This document shows, piece by piece, positions 7,022 through 15,786 of a DNA stretch of 32,339 nucleotides; the stretch's first letter is position 1; each line of letters starts with the position of its first letter. The translations under genes and the position numbers were made by a program. The notes under the pieces were generated by a model, which worked only from the letters and a program-made list of their open reading frames with translations, was not told the origin of the DNA and searched no databases. Source of the stretch: Oscillospiraceae bacterium (GTDB taxonomy: Bacteria; Bacillota; Clostridia; Oscillospirales; Oscillospiraceae); the NCBI GenBank assembly GCA_009787625.1, contig WQSX01000017.1:1-32339 (forward strand), in the 5' to 3' direction.

Positions 7022-9127
7022 TTGCAGTATAGAATCATTTTCGATAAACCGGGGCGGCTGCGACTTCGTATGGGTCGCGGAGCATTTACAGCTAAGCAGG
7101 GGTATGGAATTGAAGCCATGCTCCTGTCTTGTCATGGGATTTTATATGTCGAGACCAGCGAAATAAATGGCGGTATTCTCGTAACATATGAATCAGGCTT
7201 GCGTGAATCCGATTTTCGCGATACGATTCTTGCTCGCATAGACGATTTGGACTCCCGCAATCTTCCTGAGAGCGAGGTTCAAGATGAACATAAAATGCGA
7301 GAACTCGACAGCACATTCTTTCACAAGCTCTCAGCTCTTCTCCTGCGGCGTTATGTCATGCGCCTGCTTGCCCCGGCGCCTCTACGGATAGCTTTCACCT
7401 TGTGGCGAGCCTGCGGTTACTGGAAAAAAGGGCTTGTCGCTCTTTTGGGCGGAAAGCTCAACGTCAACGTGCTTGATGCTACGGCTATAAGCGCATCACT
7501 TTTACAGCGGGATTTTGGTACGGCGTCATCTGTTATGTCACTTTTACAAATCTCTGAACTACTCGAAGATTACACACGCAAAAAAGCCCAACAGGCACTT
7601 TCTCAAAGTTTGGCTCTAAACATAAACAAAGTCTGGCTCGTAGGCGACGATGGCGACATTTTTGTCCCCATTTCCAAAGTGCGGGTCGGTGATTTCGTGC
7701 GGATTTACACCGGACACATAATTCCCCTCGATGGAGATGTTTCCGAGGGAGAGGCTGTTGTCAATGAGGCATCTATGACGGGCGAACCGCTTGGAGTGGT
7801 GCGCAGTTTCGGGCACAGCGTTTACGCAGGCACTGTTGTTGAGGAGGGAAATCTCACAATCCGCGTGCGCACGCTTGCTGATAATACTCGAATAGCCAAT
7901 ATTTTAGACATGATTGACCACTCGGAGTCCAGAAAGGCAGATGTGCAGAGCAGGGCGGAAAGGCTCGCTGACAGCATAGTTCCGTTTAGTTTCTTCGGCG
8001 CAATCGGGGCACTACTGCTCACACGCTCTACGGCAAAAGCTCTGTCTGTACTCATGGTGGATTATTCCTGTGCAATTAAACTTGCGTGTCCTATCTGCAT
8101 AATTACTGCAATGAAAGAAGCCGCATCAGATCGAATTTTAGTCAAGGGCGGAAAGTTTTTGGAAACATATGGTGTGTCTGATACCATTGTTTTCGACAAA
8201 ACCGGTACTCTCACTGTGGCGTGTCCGCAGGTGGCAAAAGTTATACCCTTTGAGGGTTATTCCCGAAATGAGGTGCTGAGGCTCTCGGCCTGCTTGGAAG
8301 AGCATTTCCCACACAGCGTAGCTAAAGCGATTGTGCGAAAAGCTGATAAGGAAGGCTTAGAGCATAGAGAGGATCATGCAACCGTGGAATACATCGTTGC
8401 ACATGGAATTTCATCAGACATCTCCGGCAAACGGGTACTCATCGGAAGCTATCACTTTATCTTTGAAGATGAAGGCATAGCTCTCACGCCTGAGATTCGT
8501 GCTATTATTGAGCGAGAGGTGGAGAGTTTTTCTGCCGTATACCTCTCTGTCGGTGGCAGCGCCGCCGGTATGATTTGTATTGAAGACCCTGTAAGAGAAG
8601 AGGCACGAGAGGTACTTGATGATCTCCGCTCTCTCGGAGTTGAGCATTTTATCATGCTCACGGGCGATGGCGATGCGGCGGCAAGAGTCGCCTGTGAAGC
8701 CCTCGGCATTACTGAATATCATGCAGCCATGAGTCCTGAGGGCAAGGCGGAATTTATAAATAGTCTCAAGAGCTCAGGCAAGCAAGTGATAATGGTCGGT
8801 GACGGCATTAACGATTCTCCTGCTTTGAGTCAAGCTGATGTGTCGGTTGCCATGAAAGACGGCTCAGATATGGCTAAGGAAGTTGCGGATATAACACTGC
8901 TCTCAGGGCATCTCGAAGGTCTTGTGGAACTACGACAGCTCAGTCAGGCGTTATTTAACAGGATTAACTTAAACTATCGCTTTATTTTAGGTTTCAACAC
9001 ATCGCTGCTGCTCTTAGGGCTTGGCGGTGCTATCACCGCACCCACCTCTGCCCTGCTACACAATTTGTCAACAATGGCTCTATCCGGCGCCAGTATGCGA
9101 CCGTACAGCCATCAACTTAAGTCATAG
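7022..9127 (+). CDS. P1B-type (heavy metal) transporting ATPase, CtpC-like
   Basis: This is a 701-residue P-type ATPase that exports a transition metal across the membrane. In order: a degenerate HMA-like domain without CxxC (1-60, opening YRIIFDKPGRLRLR), membrane helices, the actuator loop with SMTGEP (251-256), the transport helix DYSCAIKLACPICI (347-360), the phosphorylation motif DKTGTLT (D392), EEHFPHSVA of the nucleotide domain (426-434), GDGINDSP (593-600), and two C-terminal helices. The DYSCAIKL...P segment resembles CtpC-like manganese/zinc pumps, but the usual position before the proline is Cys356. The start is TTG with no strong site of its own, so translation probably depends on the small gene ending one base upstream. 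Metal specificity is not decidable from sequence. Confidence 0.88.
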   Translation: MQYRIIFDKPGRLRLRMGRGAFTAKQGYGIEAMLLSCHGILYVETSEINGGILVTYESGLRESDFRDTILARIDDLDSRNLPESEVQDEHKMRELDSTFFHKLSALLLRRYVMRLLAPAPLRIAFTLWRACGYWKKGLVALLGGKLNVNVLDATAISASLLQRDFGTASSVMSLLQISELLEDYTRKKAQQALSQSLALNINKVWLVGDDGDIFVPISKVRVGDFVRIYTGHIIPLDGDVSEGEAVVNEASMTGEPLGVVRSFGHSVYAGTVVEEGNLTIRVRTLADNTRIANILDMIDHSESRKADVQSRAERLADSIVPFSFFGAIGALLLTRSTAKALSVLMVDYSCAIKLACPICIITAMKEAASDRILVKGGKFLETYGVSDTIVFDKTGTLTVACPQVAKVIPFEGYSRNEVLRLSACLEEHFPHSVAKAIVRKADKEGLEHREDHATVEYIVAHGISSDISGKRVLIGSYHFIFEDEGIALTPEIRAIIEREVESFSAVYLSVGGSAAGMICIEDPVREEAREVLDDLRSLGVEHFIMLTGDGDAAARVACEALGITEYHAAMSPEGKAEFINSLKSSGKQVIMVGDGINDSPALSQADVSVAMKDGSDMAKEVADITLLSGHLEGLVELRQLSQALFNRINLNYRFILGFNTSLLLLGLGGAITAPTSALLHNLSTMALSGASMRPYSHQLKS

Positions 9128-9143
9128 TCATTGCGGGCTCCTC

Positions 9144-12100
9144 TCAGTCTGCGTATATGAGCCTCAAGGTCTCCATACTTTTGATTGCTGAATTAAAGTC
9201 AAAATTATCCATTTGCCTCACAAGTATGGCGGCTTCCTGTACAGAGCGTAGTTCTTCAATCAGTTCCACACTTTTTGCATTATTCGTTTCAAGTAGTGGC
9301 TCGAGTTTATCAAGCAGCTCATTAATTTCATCTTTGCTCATATTGCCGGAGCCATAGGCAGGTTCCGGTATTTCTATATTATTAAGTACATGCGTAAGCT
9401 CATTTTCCAGAGCAGACAGCTGAGCCTCGGTAAGTGCTTTTCCACCCTTCAATGAATCCTCTGCATCCTGTGCAATTTGTGTCAAAGTATTTTCATTAAT
9501 AAGTCCCGATGAACTTTTGATTGTGTGAACCATTCGATGTGCGGTTTCTATGTCTTTTGTATCTAAGGCATGTTTTATATCATCAATATCTTTTTTATGA
9601 TTTCTTGCAAAGTCAACTCGCAATTTATCTATAACGCTTGTGTCGGCTAAAAAAGAATCGACATCATTATCGGTAGATTCACTCCCTTCCCTTGCCGCCG
9701 CAATGACTTCCGGCGGTTGCTTATCTCGTATAAATCTAACTAAAACCTCGTTTAGTTTTTTTGAATTTATGGGTTTTGAAATAACATCGTCGAATCCGCT
9801 ACTGATATATTCCTCTGCCTGACCAACTAAAGCATTTGCAGTGAGTGCTATTATTGGAGCTTCGTAGCCTTTATTTCTCATGACAGCCATAACTTCCGTG
9901 CCGTTTTGTTCAGGCATGAAAATGTCCATAAACACGATGTCATATACCAAGCCTTGCTCAATTTTTCTTATTGCATCTTGTCCATTTGTGCAAGTTTCTA
10001 CGGAAATTCCGTAAAAAGCAAGCAATCCCTTTGCCACGAACAAGTTAGCGTCCACATCGTCAACCACAAGGACTTTGCCGTAAGGCATAGGCTCCGCTTT
10101 GAGTTTGAACCTATCTTCGCTTTGCAGTGAGTATGATTCATAGTTTTGCAGCCGAAGCTTCGTTTCTTCGCCTAAAGTTTCTGCTGTGCATATTTCCTGC
10201 GGTATACTGATATGCACCGTTGTCCCTTTTCCGGGTTCACTTCTAAAGTCAACTTGCCCATTCATAGCTTGTGTTAAGCTGTAAACGATTGGTATGCCAA
10301 GCCCCGTGCCTATGATCGTGTTCGACTCATAAAATCGAGAATATTCGCTTGTTTTTATAACTTCGAGTTGGCTTTCACTCATGCCAAAGCCTGTATCCTC
10401 GACAATAATTACTAAATCTATAAAACCTCCATGTTTTTCACCGCACTCAAATGAAAGTGTCACAGAACCTGCCTCTGTGTACTTTAAGGCATTGGAGACG
10501 AGATTATTCATTATTTGCCTTATACGCAATGTGTCGCCTATTAACCGGACAGGTAACTGCTCGTCTACATATACTTTCAGGTTGACCGCTTTGTGCTCCA
10601 CATATACCGTATGCATCTGCGTTGCATGGCCTATCAGCTTTGCTACATCATATTCCTCAGCTAGAAGTATCATTTTGCCTGCTTCGATTTTTGAAAAGTC
10701 TAAAATATCGTTAACGGTGTTTAGTAGTGTCCGTGCAGAGTCGTGGATTCTGTTAAATGCTTCGACCATATTATCAGGGAGTGTCCCGCTTCGGAGGTAT
10801 ATTTCAGATATGCCCAAGACCGCCGTGATGGGTGTGCGGAGTTCATGGCTCATCCGCGCAAGGAATTTGCTTTTTTCTTCGCTTGCTTTTTGTGCAACTT
10901 GTGACAGCTCTCTTTGCCTGAGCAATTCTTCCGCAGTATCAAGCAGCGCGTTTATTGCAAGCACTGTCTCTTTGTGCTTGCCTTGATAATGCCCGGAATC
11001 TATGCGGGCACTTGTGTTTCCTTTTCTGCCCTCGTCTGCAACTTGATTTATCTCATCTATTAACTCCGTGAAAACTTCGAGTAGCTTTGAATATGCCGCA
11101 GTTATCTCGTCTGTGCCTGCCAGCAGGTTTGAATCAAAATCTCCTTGCGCAACTCTTTCCGCTGTTTTCTCTATTACTTTAATCCGGTCGGTAAACGTTC
11201 GGAGCATTGAAAAGGCAAGCAAAAGTGCAATAATAAAAGCGGCTGCAAGTGATGTGAAGGTTACTATTGTAGAATAATCTTGAAGTTCAATAATCCGCCT
11301 CTCCGCTTCATCACGATTCACATCAATAAAATGGCGCAAATGTTGAAGCAAAACTTCCGCCGGTCCCGTGTAGTCCATTACATTAACCGGGTCAATGTCT
11401 ACATTGCCGGGGATATTGAAATTCTCGCTGTAAACTTTATAAATCATATCAATATGTGACATAATTTCTTCTATAATAACGATGCGGCTGTCCTGATAGA
11501 CAAGTATGTTTATCGGATCAGCTCTGACCGAGGCTTCATAAATTTCCTTCAAATGTGAAATAGTAGCATATGAAGAGCTAAGATTTTGCTCGGCTAAAAG
11601 CCACTCGGCTTCATTTGCAGATTCCACCCAACTATCATTAAGAAAAGTTGCGCGCAAGAGCCGTCTCATTTCTGTAAACTCCTGATGAAACGCCCATATA
11701 GTATCAGATCTCTCGAGCATATAGTGAATTTTGTGATAGTTAAGATTGTTTATCTGAAAATCAAAAGATGCATCAATGCCAACTTGCACGCTGAAAAAGA
11801 GTATTACAATAGAAAATGAAGCAAACAATTTTGTCCTGATAGCGGCTGACTCAATTCGCCTGTATGCGCGTGCCGCAATACCGGGTACAGCATCCTCACC
11901 GGTATGCTTTATGGCAAGCAGGTTCAGAGCACCCGCTATAATAAACACTACTGTGATTATAAAAAAGGCAGTTGCAAATATGCTATAATAATGAGCTTCG
12001 GAGTCTATTGTCATCTGTGTGCGGTTATTTACTGCCTCGCGAAGCTCTTCACCCAATATGGCGAGAGGGCTGTCCAATTCTGCGACATCCGCACCAAAAG

Positions 12101-13130
12101 CAGTTTGAATTGCCTCTTGATAATAGCCGGTGGTGCGCAGAAGTATTGATTGTGCTTCAATCTGCCTGAGTACGGTGAGCCTGCCTAAAATGTCAACAAG
12201 CATGTTGATTTCACTGCTTTTTGCATTCATGAGTATATAATATTCAAGTGCGTGTCCAAACCTGTCATTCTCGAGTTCTGCAAAATATGAGTTAAACTGA
12301 GTCTCGTTACCTGAGACAACAAACATCCGTGACATTCTTGTCAGGATTTCCCCACCCCGCTCTGCATTATATGAGGCATTTATCAGCTCGTACTGTTGCT
12401 GATAAGCGTTGTGGCGCTCTTCTGCGGATGTACCTGCGAGTACGGAGAAAATCAATGCCGCACAGGCAAGGAGCAGCATAAATAAGGCAAACGCATCTAC
12501 TCTGCGAGGCATTCCCGCTTTTCCTGCAAAAATTAACAGAAAAATGCTTCCGCATAAGATGAGTATAGAGGTTGCAATCGCAAGATTTCCTGTGATTTCT
12601 GCTGTGCGCTGATTCGTCAGAGCTGTGTTTGTGGTGCGCTCATATACCAAATCCCTTGCCTCATCACTCATAGGACCTGCCGGAATCCCTAAACTCTGAA
12701 GCTCAGGGCCATGAGCCAAGTCTATGGCTTCCTGCGCGTACCCCTCTCTTCTCAGGCGCAAGACCTCTTTGTGAATGTCAAGCATTTGCATCCGCAGGTC
12801 TGTCACATTTTGGAACAGCTCAATTTCATAGTCATGCGCCCCATAGGCAATAAAGACTGCCTGTGTTTGGCCATATCGGTCGAGCTCTAGTTCTGCAAAA
12901 AACTGCTCGTAAGTTGCTTCGTCGCCGGTTATGGAGTAATACCGGGCAAGTCTTGTGAAAGCACCTCCGGCAATACTGGATTCGTAGATAGCCGAAATTA
13001 TAGCGTGCCTTTCCCCGTAGGACTCCGCAGCGGCGCTGTTTGCCCGCATCGAAATGGTTGCCATCACTACGTTGATGATTGTCAATATGATTAACACTGT
13101 TGTCAAAATGGTGATTAGTTTCTTTTTCAT
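9144..13130 (-). CDS. hybrid sensor histidine kinase/response regulator with HPt domain
   Basis: This is a 1328-residue membrane sensor with a full internal phosphorelay. Membrane segments lie near 7-28, 181-202, 212-232, 383-405, 433-450 and 620-642. Two extracytoplasmic modules (about 30-176 and 235-381) are homologous with a constant 205-residue offset. A third, four-helix-like sensor (450-620) and a HAMP domain (643-695) follow. The HisKA site is SHELRTP (H762). The ATPase domain has NNLVSNALKY (875-884), EDTGFGM and GTGLGI (941-946). The receiver has D1024-D1025, phosphoacceptor D1069 and K1119. The HPt site is H1202 in VHTIKSSSG. A helical tail ends the protein. No partner response regulator is adjacent, and the signal is unknown. 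AAAGG lies 14 bases before the ATG. Confidence 0.93.
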   Translation of the reverse strand: MKKKLITILTTVLIILTIINVVMATISMRANSAAAESYGERHAIISAIYESSIAGGAFTRLARYYSITGDEATYEQFFAELELDRYGQTQAVFIAYGAHDYEIELFQNVTDLRMQMLDIHKEVLRLRREGYAQEAIDLAHGPELQSLGIPAGPMSDEARDLVYERTTNTALTNQRTAEITGNLAIATSILILCGSIFLLIFAGKAGMPRRVDAFALFMLLLACAALIFSVLAGTSAEERHNAYQQQYELINASYNAERGGEILTRMSRMFVVSGNETQFNSYFAELENDRFGHALEYYILMNAKSSEINMLVDILGRLTVLRQIEAQSILLRTTGYYQEAIQTAFGADVAELDSPLAILGEELREAVNNRTQMTIDSEAHYYSIFATAFFIITVVFIIAGALNLLAIKHTGEDAVPGIAARAYRRIESAAIRTKLFASFSIVILFFSVQVGIDASFDFQINNLNYHKIHYMLERSDTIWAFHQEFTEMRRLLRATFLNDSWVESANEAEWLLAEQNLSSSYATISHLKEIYEASVRADPINILVYQDSRIVIIEEIMSHIDMIYKVYSENFNIPGNVDIDPVNVMDYTGPAEVLLQHLRHFIDVNRDEAERRIIELQDYSTIVTFTSLAAAFIIALLLAFSMLRTFTDRIKVIEKTAERVAQGDFDSNLLAGTDEITAAYSKLLEVFTELIDEINQVADEGRKGNTSARIDSGHYQGKHKETVLAINALLDTAEELLRQRELSQVAQKASEEKSKFLARMSHELRTPITAVLGISEIYLRSGTLPDNMVEAFNRIHDSARTLLNTVNDILDFSKIEAGKMILLAEEYDVAKLIGHATQMHTVYVEHKAVNLKVYVDEQLPVRLIGDTLRIRQIMNNLVSNALKYTEAGSVTLSFECGEKHGGFIDLVIIVEDTGFGMSESQLEVIKTSEYSRFYESNTIIGTGLGIPIVYSLTQAMNGQVDFRSEPGKGTTVHISIPQEICTAETLGEETKLRLQNYESYSLQSEDRFKLKAEPMPYGKVLVVDDVDANLFVAKGLLAFYGISVETCTNGQDAIRKIEQGLVYDIVFMDIFMPEQNGTEVMAVMRNKGYEAPIIALTANALVGQAEEYISSGFDDVISKPINSKKLNEVLVRFIRDKQPPEVIAAAREGSESTDNDVDSFLADTSVIDKLRVDFARNHKKDIDDIKHALDTKDIETAHRMVHTIKSSSGLINENTLTQIAQDAEDSLKGGKALTEAQLSALENELTHVLNNIEIPEPAYGSGNMSKDEINELLDKLEPLLETNNAKSVELIEELRSVQEAAILVRQMDNFDFNSAIKSMETLRLIYAD

Positions 13131-13310
13131 TGCTGATGATTATTCCTTTCAGATTCTCTCGGAAGTCCATATGTGCTATGGGTCTCTCTATAGATTTTAA
13201 TGGTATAATAACACAAATTCGTTGACAAAATGTTAATTTTATCAACTAATTTACGCCATACTCAACTAAAACAAATCTTAAAGCAATAACAATGTATTAC
13301 AGCAAATGTC
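13131..13310. other. AT-rich gap between rhaA and the hybrid kinase
   Basis: This 180-base gap has no ORF of note. It should contain either the kinase promoter (minus strand) or a terminator for the rhamnose operon. TTGTCA (complement of 13222-13227) and TATACC (complement of 13202-13207) lie only 14 bases apart, too close for a normal promoter. I see no GC-rich hairpin with a T run. The kinase ribosome binding site is AAAGG at about 13145-13149 on the complement. Confidence 0.4.
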
Positions 13311-14552
13311 TTATTTGCGATTTACTAAGACTTTTTTCTCATATTCCATGACTGCATCCAGCCACTCTCCATCCGGGAGTACACCTTGTTTCTCACAATA
13401 TGCTGTCCAAACATCACCGAAAGGCAGAGTTTTAAAATCTTCCATAACCGCCATCATTTTTGTGAATTCGGCGTTGTCTTGTGCAGTTTTCAGCATTTCA
13501 TGCGGCATTAGCAAAGCATAAAGCAACGCTTTTTGCACGCTTCGGGTGCCTAAGACCCAAGCCGCAATGCGATTTATTGACGCATCGAAGAAGTCTAATC
13601 CCACCAGCACCTTATCAAGTGCGTTATTTCTGACTATTTCCTTGCAGATTTCTCGAACCTCATCGTCGAATAGAACCACATGGTCACTATCCCATCTCAC
13701 AGCGCGAGTGATATGAAGTGGGATTTTGTCGAAAAAGCAAAGCAGTGACGGAATTTTGTCCGCTGTGCTCTCTGTTGGGTGATAGTGCCCATTGTCGAGC
13801 AAGGTATAAACATCGGGTTTTCCCGCTGCATAAGCAAGATAAAATTCATTTGAACCAACTGTATAGCTTTCCACACCTATTCCAAAAACTTTACTCTCTA
13901 CGCAATCTATGACGTTTGGCAGTTTTTCTGCAAAAACTTCATCCAAAGAATCTTTAAGCCGCATACGCGGAGTTTTTCTGTCCGCCGGAATGTCTTTAAA
14001 TCCATCCGGAATCCATACATTGCACAAAACTTCGTCATCCAGTGCCTCGCCTATGGCGTTTGAAATTTGGCGGCTGCGCACGCAATGTTCAATCCAAAAA
14101 CGGCGTACGGCCTCATCGGGGCTCGAAAGAGTTAAGTTATCTTTTACCATTGGGTGTCCGAAACAAGTCGGGTTAAAATCAATGCCTATTCCCAGCTCCT
14201 TTGCATAATCCACCCAAGGGGCAAAGTGCTTATATTCTATTTCATTGCGAGCAGGTTTTTCCCCCTGTGAAAAAATCGCATAGCTTGCATGAAGGCTAAT
14301 GCGTTTTTTGCCGGGAATCAGCGAACATGCCTTTTCAAAGTCTGCTTTCATCTCCTGAAAATTGCGCGCCTTACCCGGATAATTCCCGGTTGTCTGTATG
14401 CCGCCGCCTGCACCGCCGCTATCAAAACCCGTAATATCATCTCCCTGCCAACAGTGAATTGAAATCGGTTTTTCGGAAAGTGCCGCAAGTGCACTATCAA
14501 CATCTACCCCAATATTTTTGTATTTTGTTTTTGCTTTTTCAAATGAACTCAT
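13311..14552 (-). CDS. rhaA: L-rhamnose isomerase
   Basis: This enzyme converts L-rhamnose to L-rhamnulose, the first cytoplasmic step of the pathway. At 413 residues it closely matches E. coli RhaA (419). Recognisable family blocks are SIHCWQGDDITGFDSGGAGGGIQTTGNYPGKARN, ISLHASYA, DFNPTCFGHPMVKDNLTLSSPD, the metal-binding region LLDNGHYHPTESTADKIPSLL, HITRAVRWDSDHVVLFDDE and GLDFFDASINRIAAWVLGTR. I use the ATG at 14552 because GGAGAGGAAATTAGT leads directly into it; the longer frame from 14618 runs through an intergenic hairpin. It is the last gene of the leftward transport operon. Confidence 0.96.
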   Translation of the reverse strand: MSSFEKAKTKYKNIGVDVDSALAALSEKPISIHCWQGDDITGFDSGGAGGGIQTTGNYPGKARNFQEMKADFEKACSLIPGKKRISLHASYAIFSQGEKPARNEIEYKHFAPWVDYAKELGIGIDFNPTCFGHPMVKDNLTLSSPDEAVRRFWIEHCVRSRQISNAIGEALDDEVLCNVWIPDGFKDIPADRKTPRMRLKDSLDEVFAEKLPNVIDCVESKVFGIGVESYTVGSNEFYLAYAAGKPDVYTLLDNGHYHPTESTADKIPSLLCFFDKIPLHITRAVRWDSDHVVLFDDEVREICKEIVRNNALDKVLVGLDFFDASINRIAAWVLGTRSVQKALLYALLMPHEMLKTAQDNAEFTKMMAVMEDFKTLPFGDVWTAYCEKQGVLPDGEWLDAVMEYEKKVLVNRK

Positions 14553-14582
14553 ACTAATTTCCTCTCCGTTTTTCACTATAGC

Positions 14583-14615
14583 GACATGGGACATACGAAA
14601 TAGTTTGCCCCATGT
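14583..14615 (-). other. stem-loop between the sugar-binding protein and rhaA genes
   Basis: GACATGGG (14583-14590) and CCCATGTC (14608-14615) form an 8-base perfect stem with a 17-base loop. It lies in the 101-base gap between the binding-protein stop and rhaA. No T run follows in the direction of transcription, so it is more likely an mRNA-processing or stabilising structure after the highly needed binding protein than a terminator. Confidence 0.45.
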
Positions 14616-14653
14616 CAAGCCGATTCTTTTTTATCTGTGACCGGTTTCCTCAG

Positions 14654-15697
14654 CTAAAATACTTCTGCCCATTCGTCGATGTTGCTTCCATCAAAACGGA
14701 AAGGCAGTCCGACAATGATTTGTGTGTTTACTATGCCCAATTCCGGTGCCGCCGCAATTACGTTGAATGTGGTTCCACCCTGTGATACAAAACTCTCACC
14801 GGCAGCTCCCGTTGTGTCACCATTGACGAATGCATAAAGTGCATATGCAGCTACTTCGCCAAGTTCAACAGGGTTCCATAGATACATATAAGGTGTTGGA
14901 AGATCGGGTCCTACAAGTCCTAACATCTCGCTCGGCAGACCGAGTCCGGCTATCAAGACATCACTTCCCACCAACTGCACATATTGTGCCGCCGCGAGAA
15001 TTCCAACAGTTGTCGGCGCTACGATAACTTCAAGATCCGGGAAGCTTGCAAGAAGGCTTGATGTTTCGTCTGTGCTTGCCTGCCACTCATCATCACCAAA
15101 AACAGTAGCTACCCATTCAAGATTTGCATAGCGAGCATCTTCTGAAATGATGTCTCCCATTGCGGCAATCCAAGCATTTTGATTTGTTGCAAGAGCAGTT
15201 GCCGACAGGACGGCAAATTGTCCTGAACCGCCTGTCATATCATAGACAGAGTCCACCAATACTTGAGCAACTTCCCTTACGCCCGCTTGATTTACAAACA
15301 TCTGGCTTCCCGCAGTATCTGAGTCTAAGGTAACTACTGCAATGCCTGCATCGCGTGCTGTTTGCAGAACTGCCGCAAGCGCTTGCGCATCGTTTGCCGC
15401 AACAGCAATTCCATCTACTTCTTGTGCGATTAGTGCATTGATAACCTCAATTTGTGCCTCTGCTGTTATAAGCGATGGATGTTGGACAATTGAAGCAGCT
15501 CCCATGCGGCCTGATGCTGTTTCAAAGCCGCTCGCCATGCGTTCCATGAATGGATTACCGGCAGACTTTGTCACGATTGCAAACGTCAAGTCGCCTCCGT
15601 CAGTGGTTCCGGCATCGCCGTTGCCTGCCGGTGCACAAGCAGCGATAACCACCACCAGTGCCATTAGTAACACTAAAATTTTGCTTTTCTTTTTCAT
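14654..15697 (-). CDS. sugar ABC transporter substrate-binding lipoprotein
   Basis: This is a periplasmic-binding-protein type 1 (ribose/rhamnose class, Peripla_BP_4) lipoprotein that delivers sugar to the permeases. The ATG at 15697 follows AAAGGGCAAAAA; the signal peptide is MKKKSK plus a hydrophobic stretch and the lipobox IAAC, with C21 as the lipidated residue. A Gly/Thr/Asp-rich linker precedes the fold, which opens FAIVTKSAGNPFMERMASGFE and contains EVINALIAQEVDGIAVAANDAQAL and GIAVVTLDSD. At 347 residues it has normal length. The neighbouring rhaA and rhaB point to L-rhamnose, making it functionally like RhaS of the Rhizobium RhaSTPQ system. Unlike the common order, the binding protein comes last among the transport genes. 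Confidence 0.9.
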   Translation of the reverse strand: MKKKSKILVLLMALVVVIAACAPAGNGDAGTTDGGDLTFAIVTKSAGNPFMERMASGFETASGRMGAASIVQHPSLITAEAQIEVINALIAQEVDGIAVAANDAQALAAVLQTARDAGIAVVTLDSDTAGSQMFVNQAGVREVAQVLVDSVYDMTGGSGQFAVLSATALATNQNAWIAAMGDIISEDARYANLEWVATVFGDDEWQASTDETSSLLASFPDLEVIVAPTTVGILAAAQYVQLVGSDVLIAGLGLPSEMLGLVGPDLPTPYMYLWNPVELGEVAAYALYAFVNGDTTGAAGESFVSQGGTTFNVIAAAPELGIVNTQIIVGLPFRFDGSNIDEWAEVF

Positions 15698-15786
15698 TTT
15701 TTGCCCTTTCATTTTTAGTTTTATTTATGTTGTCGATTACTTAACGGGTACCCTAATCGTACAGCATACAAGTTTTGCTGTGATAA

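Noticed and set aside
9128-9143. fragment of the 6578 repeat between the ATPase and kinase stops
   Set aside because: TCATTGCGGGCTCC is similar to part of the complement of the tandem unit but only about ten bases match, too few to call a repeat.
10381-10986. 201-residue plus-strand frame over the hybrid kinase
   Set aside because: It is antisense to the conserved HisKA region and has no family features, so it is a frame shadow.
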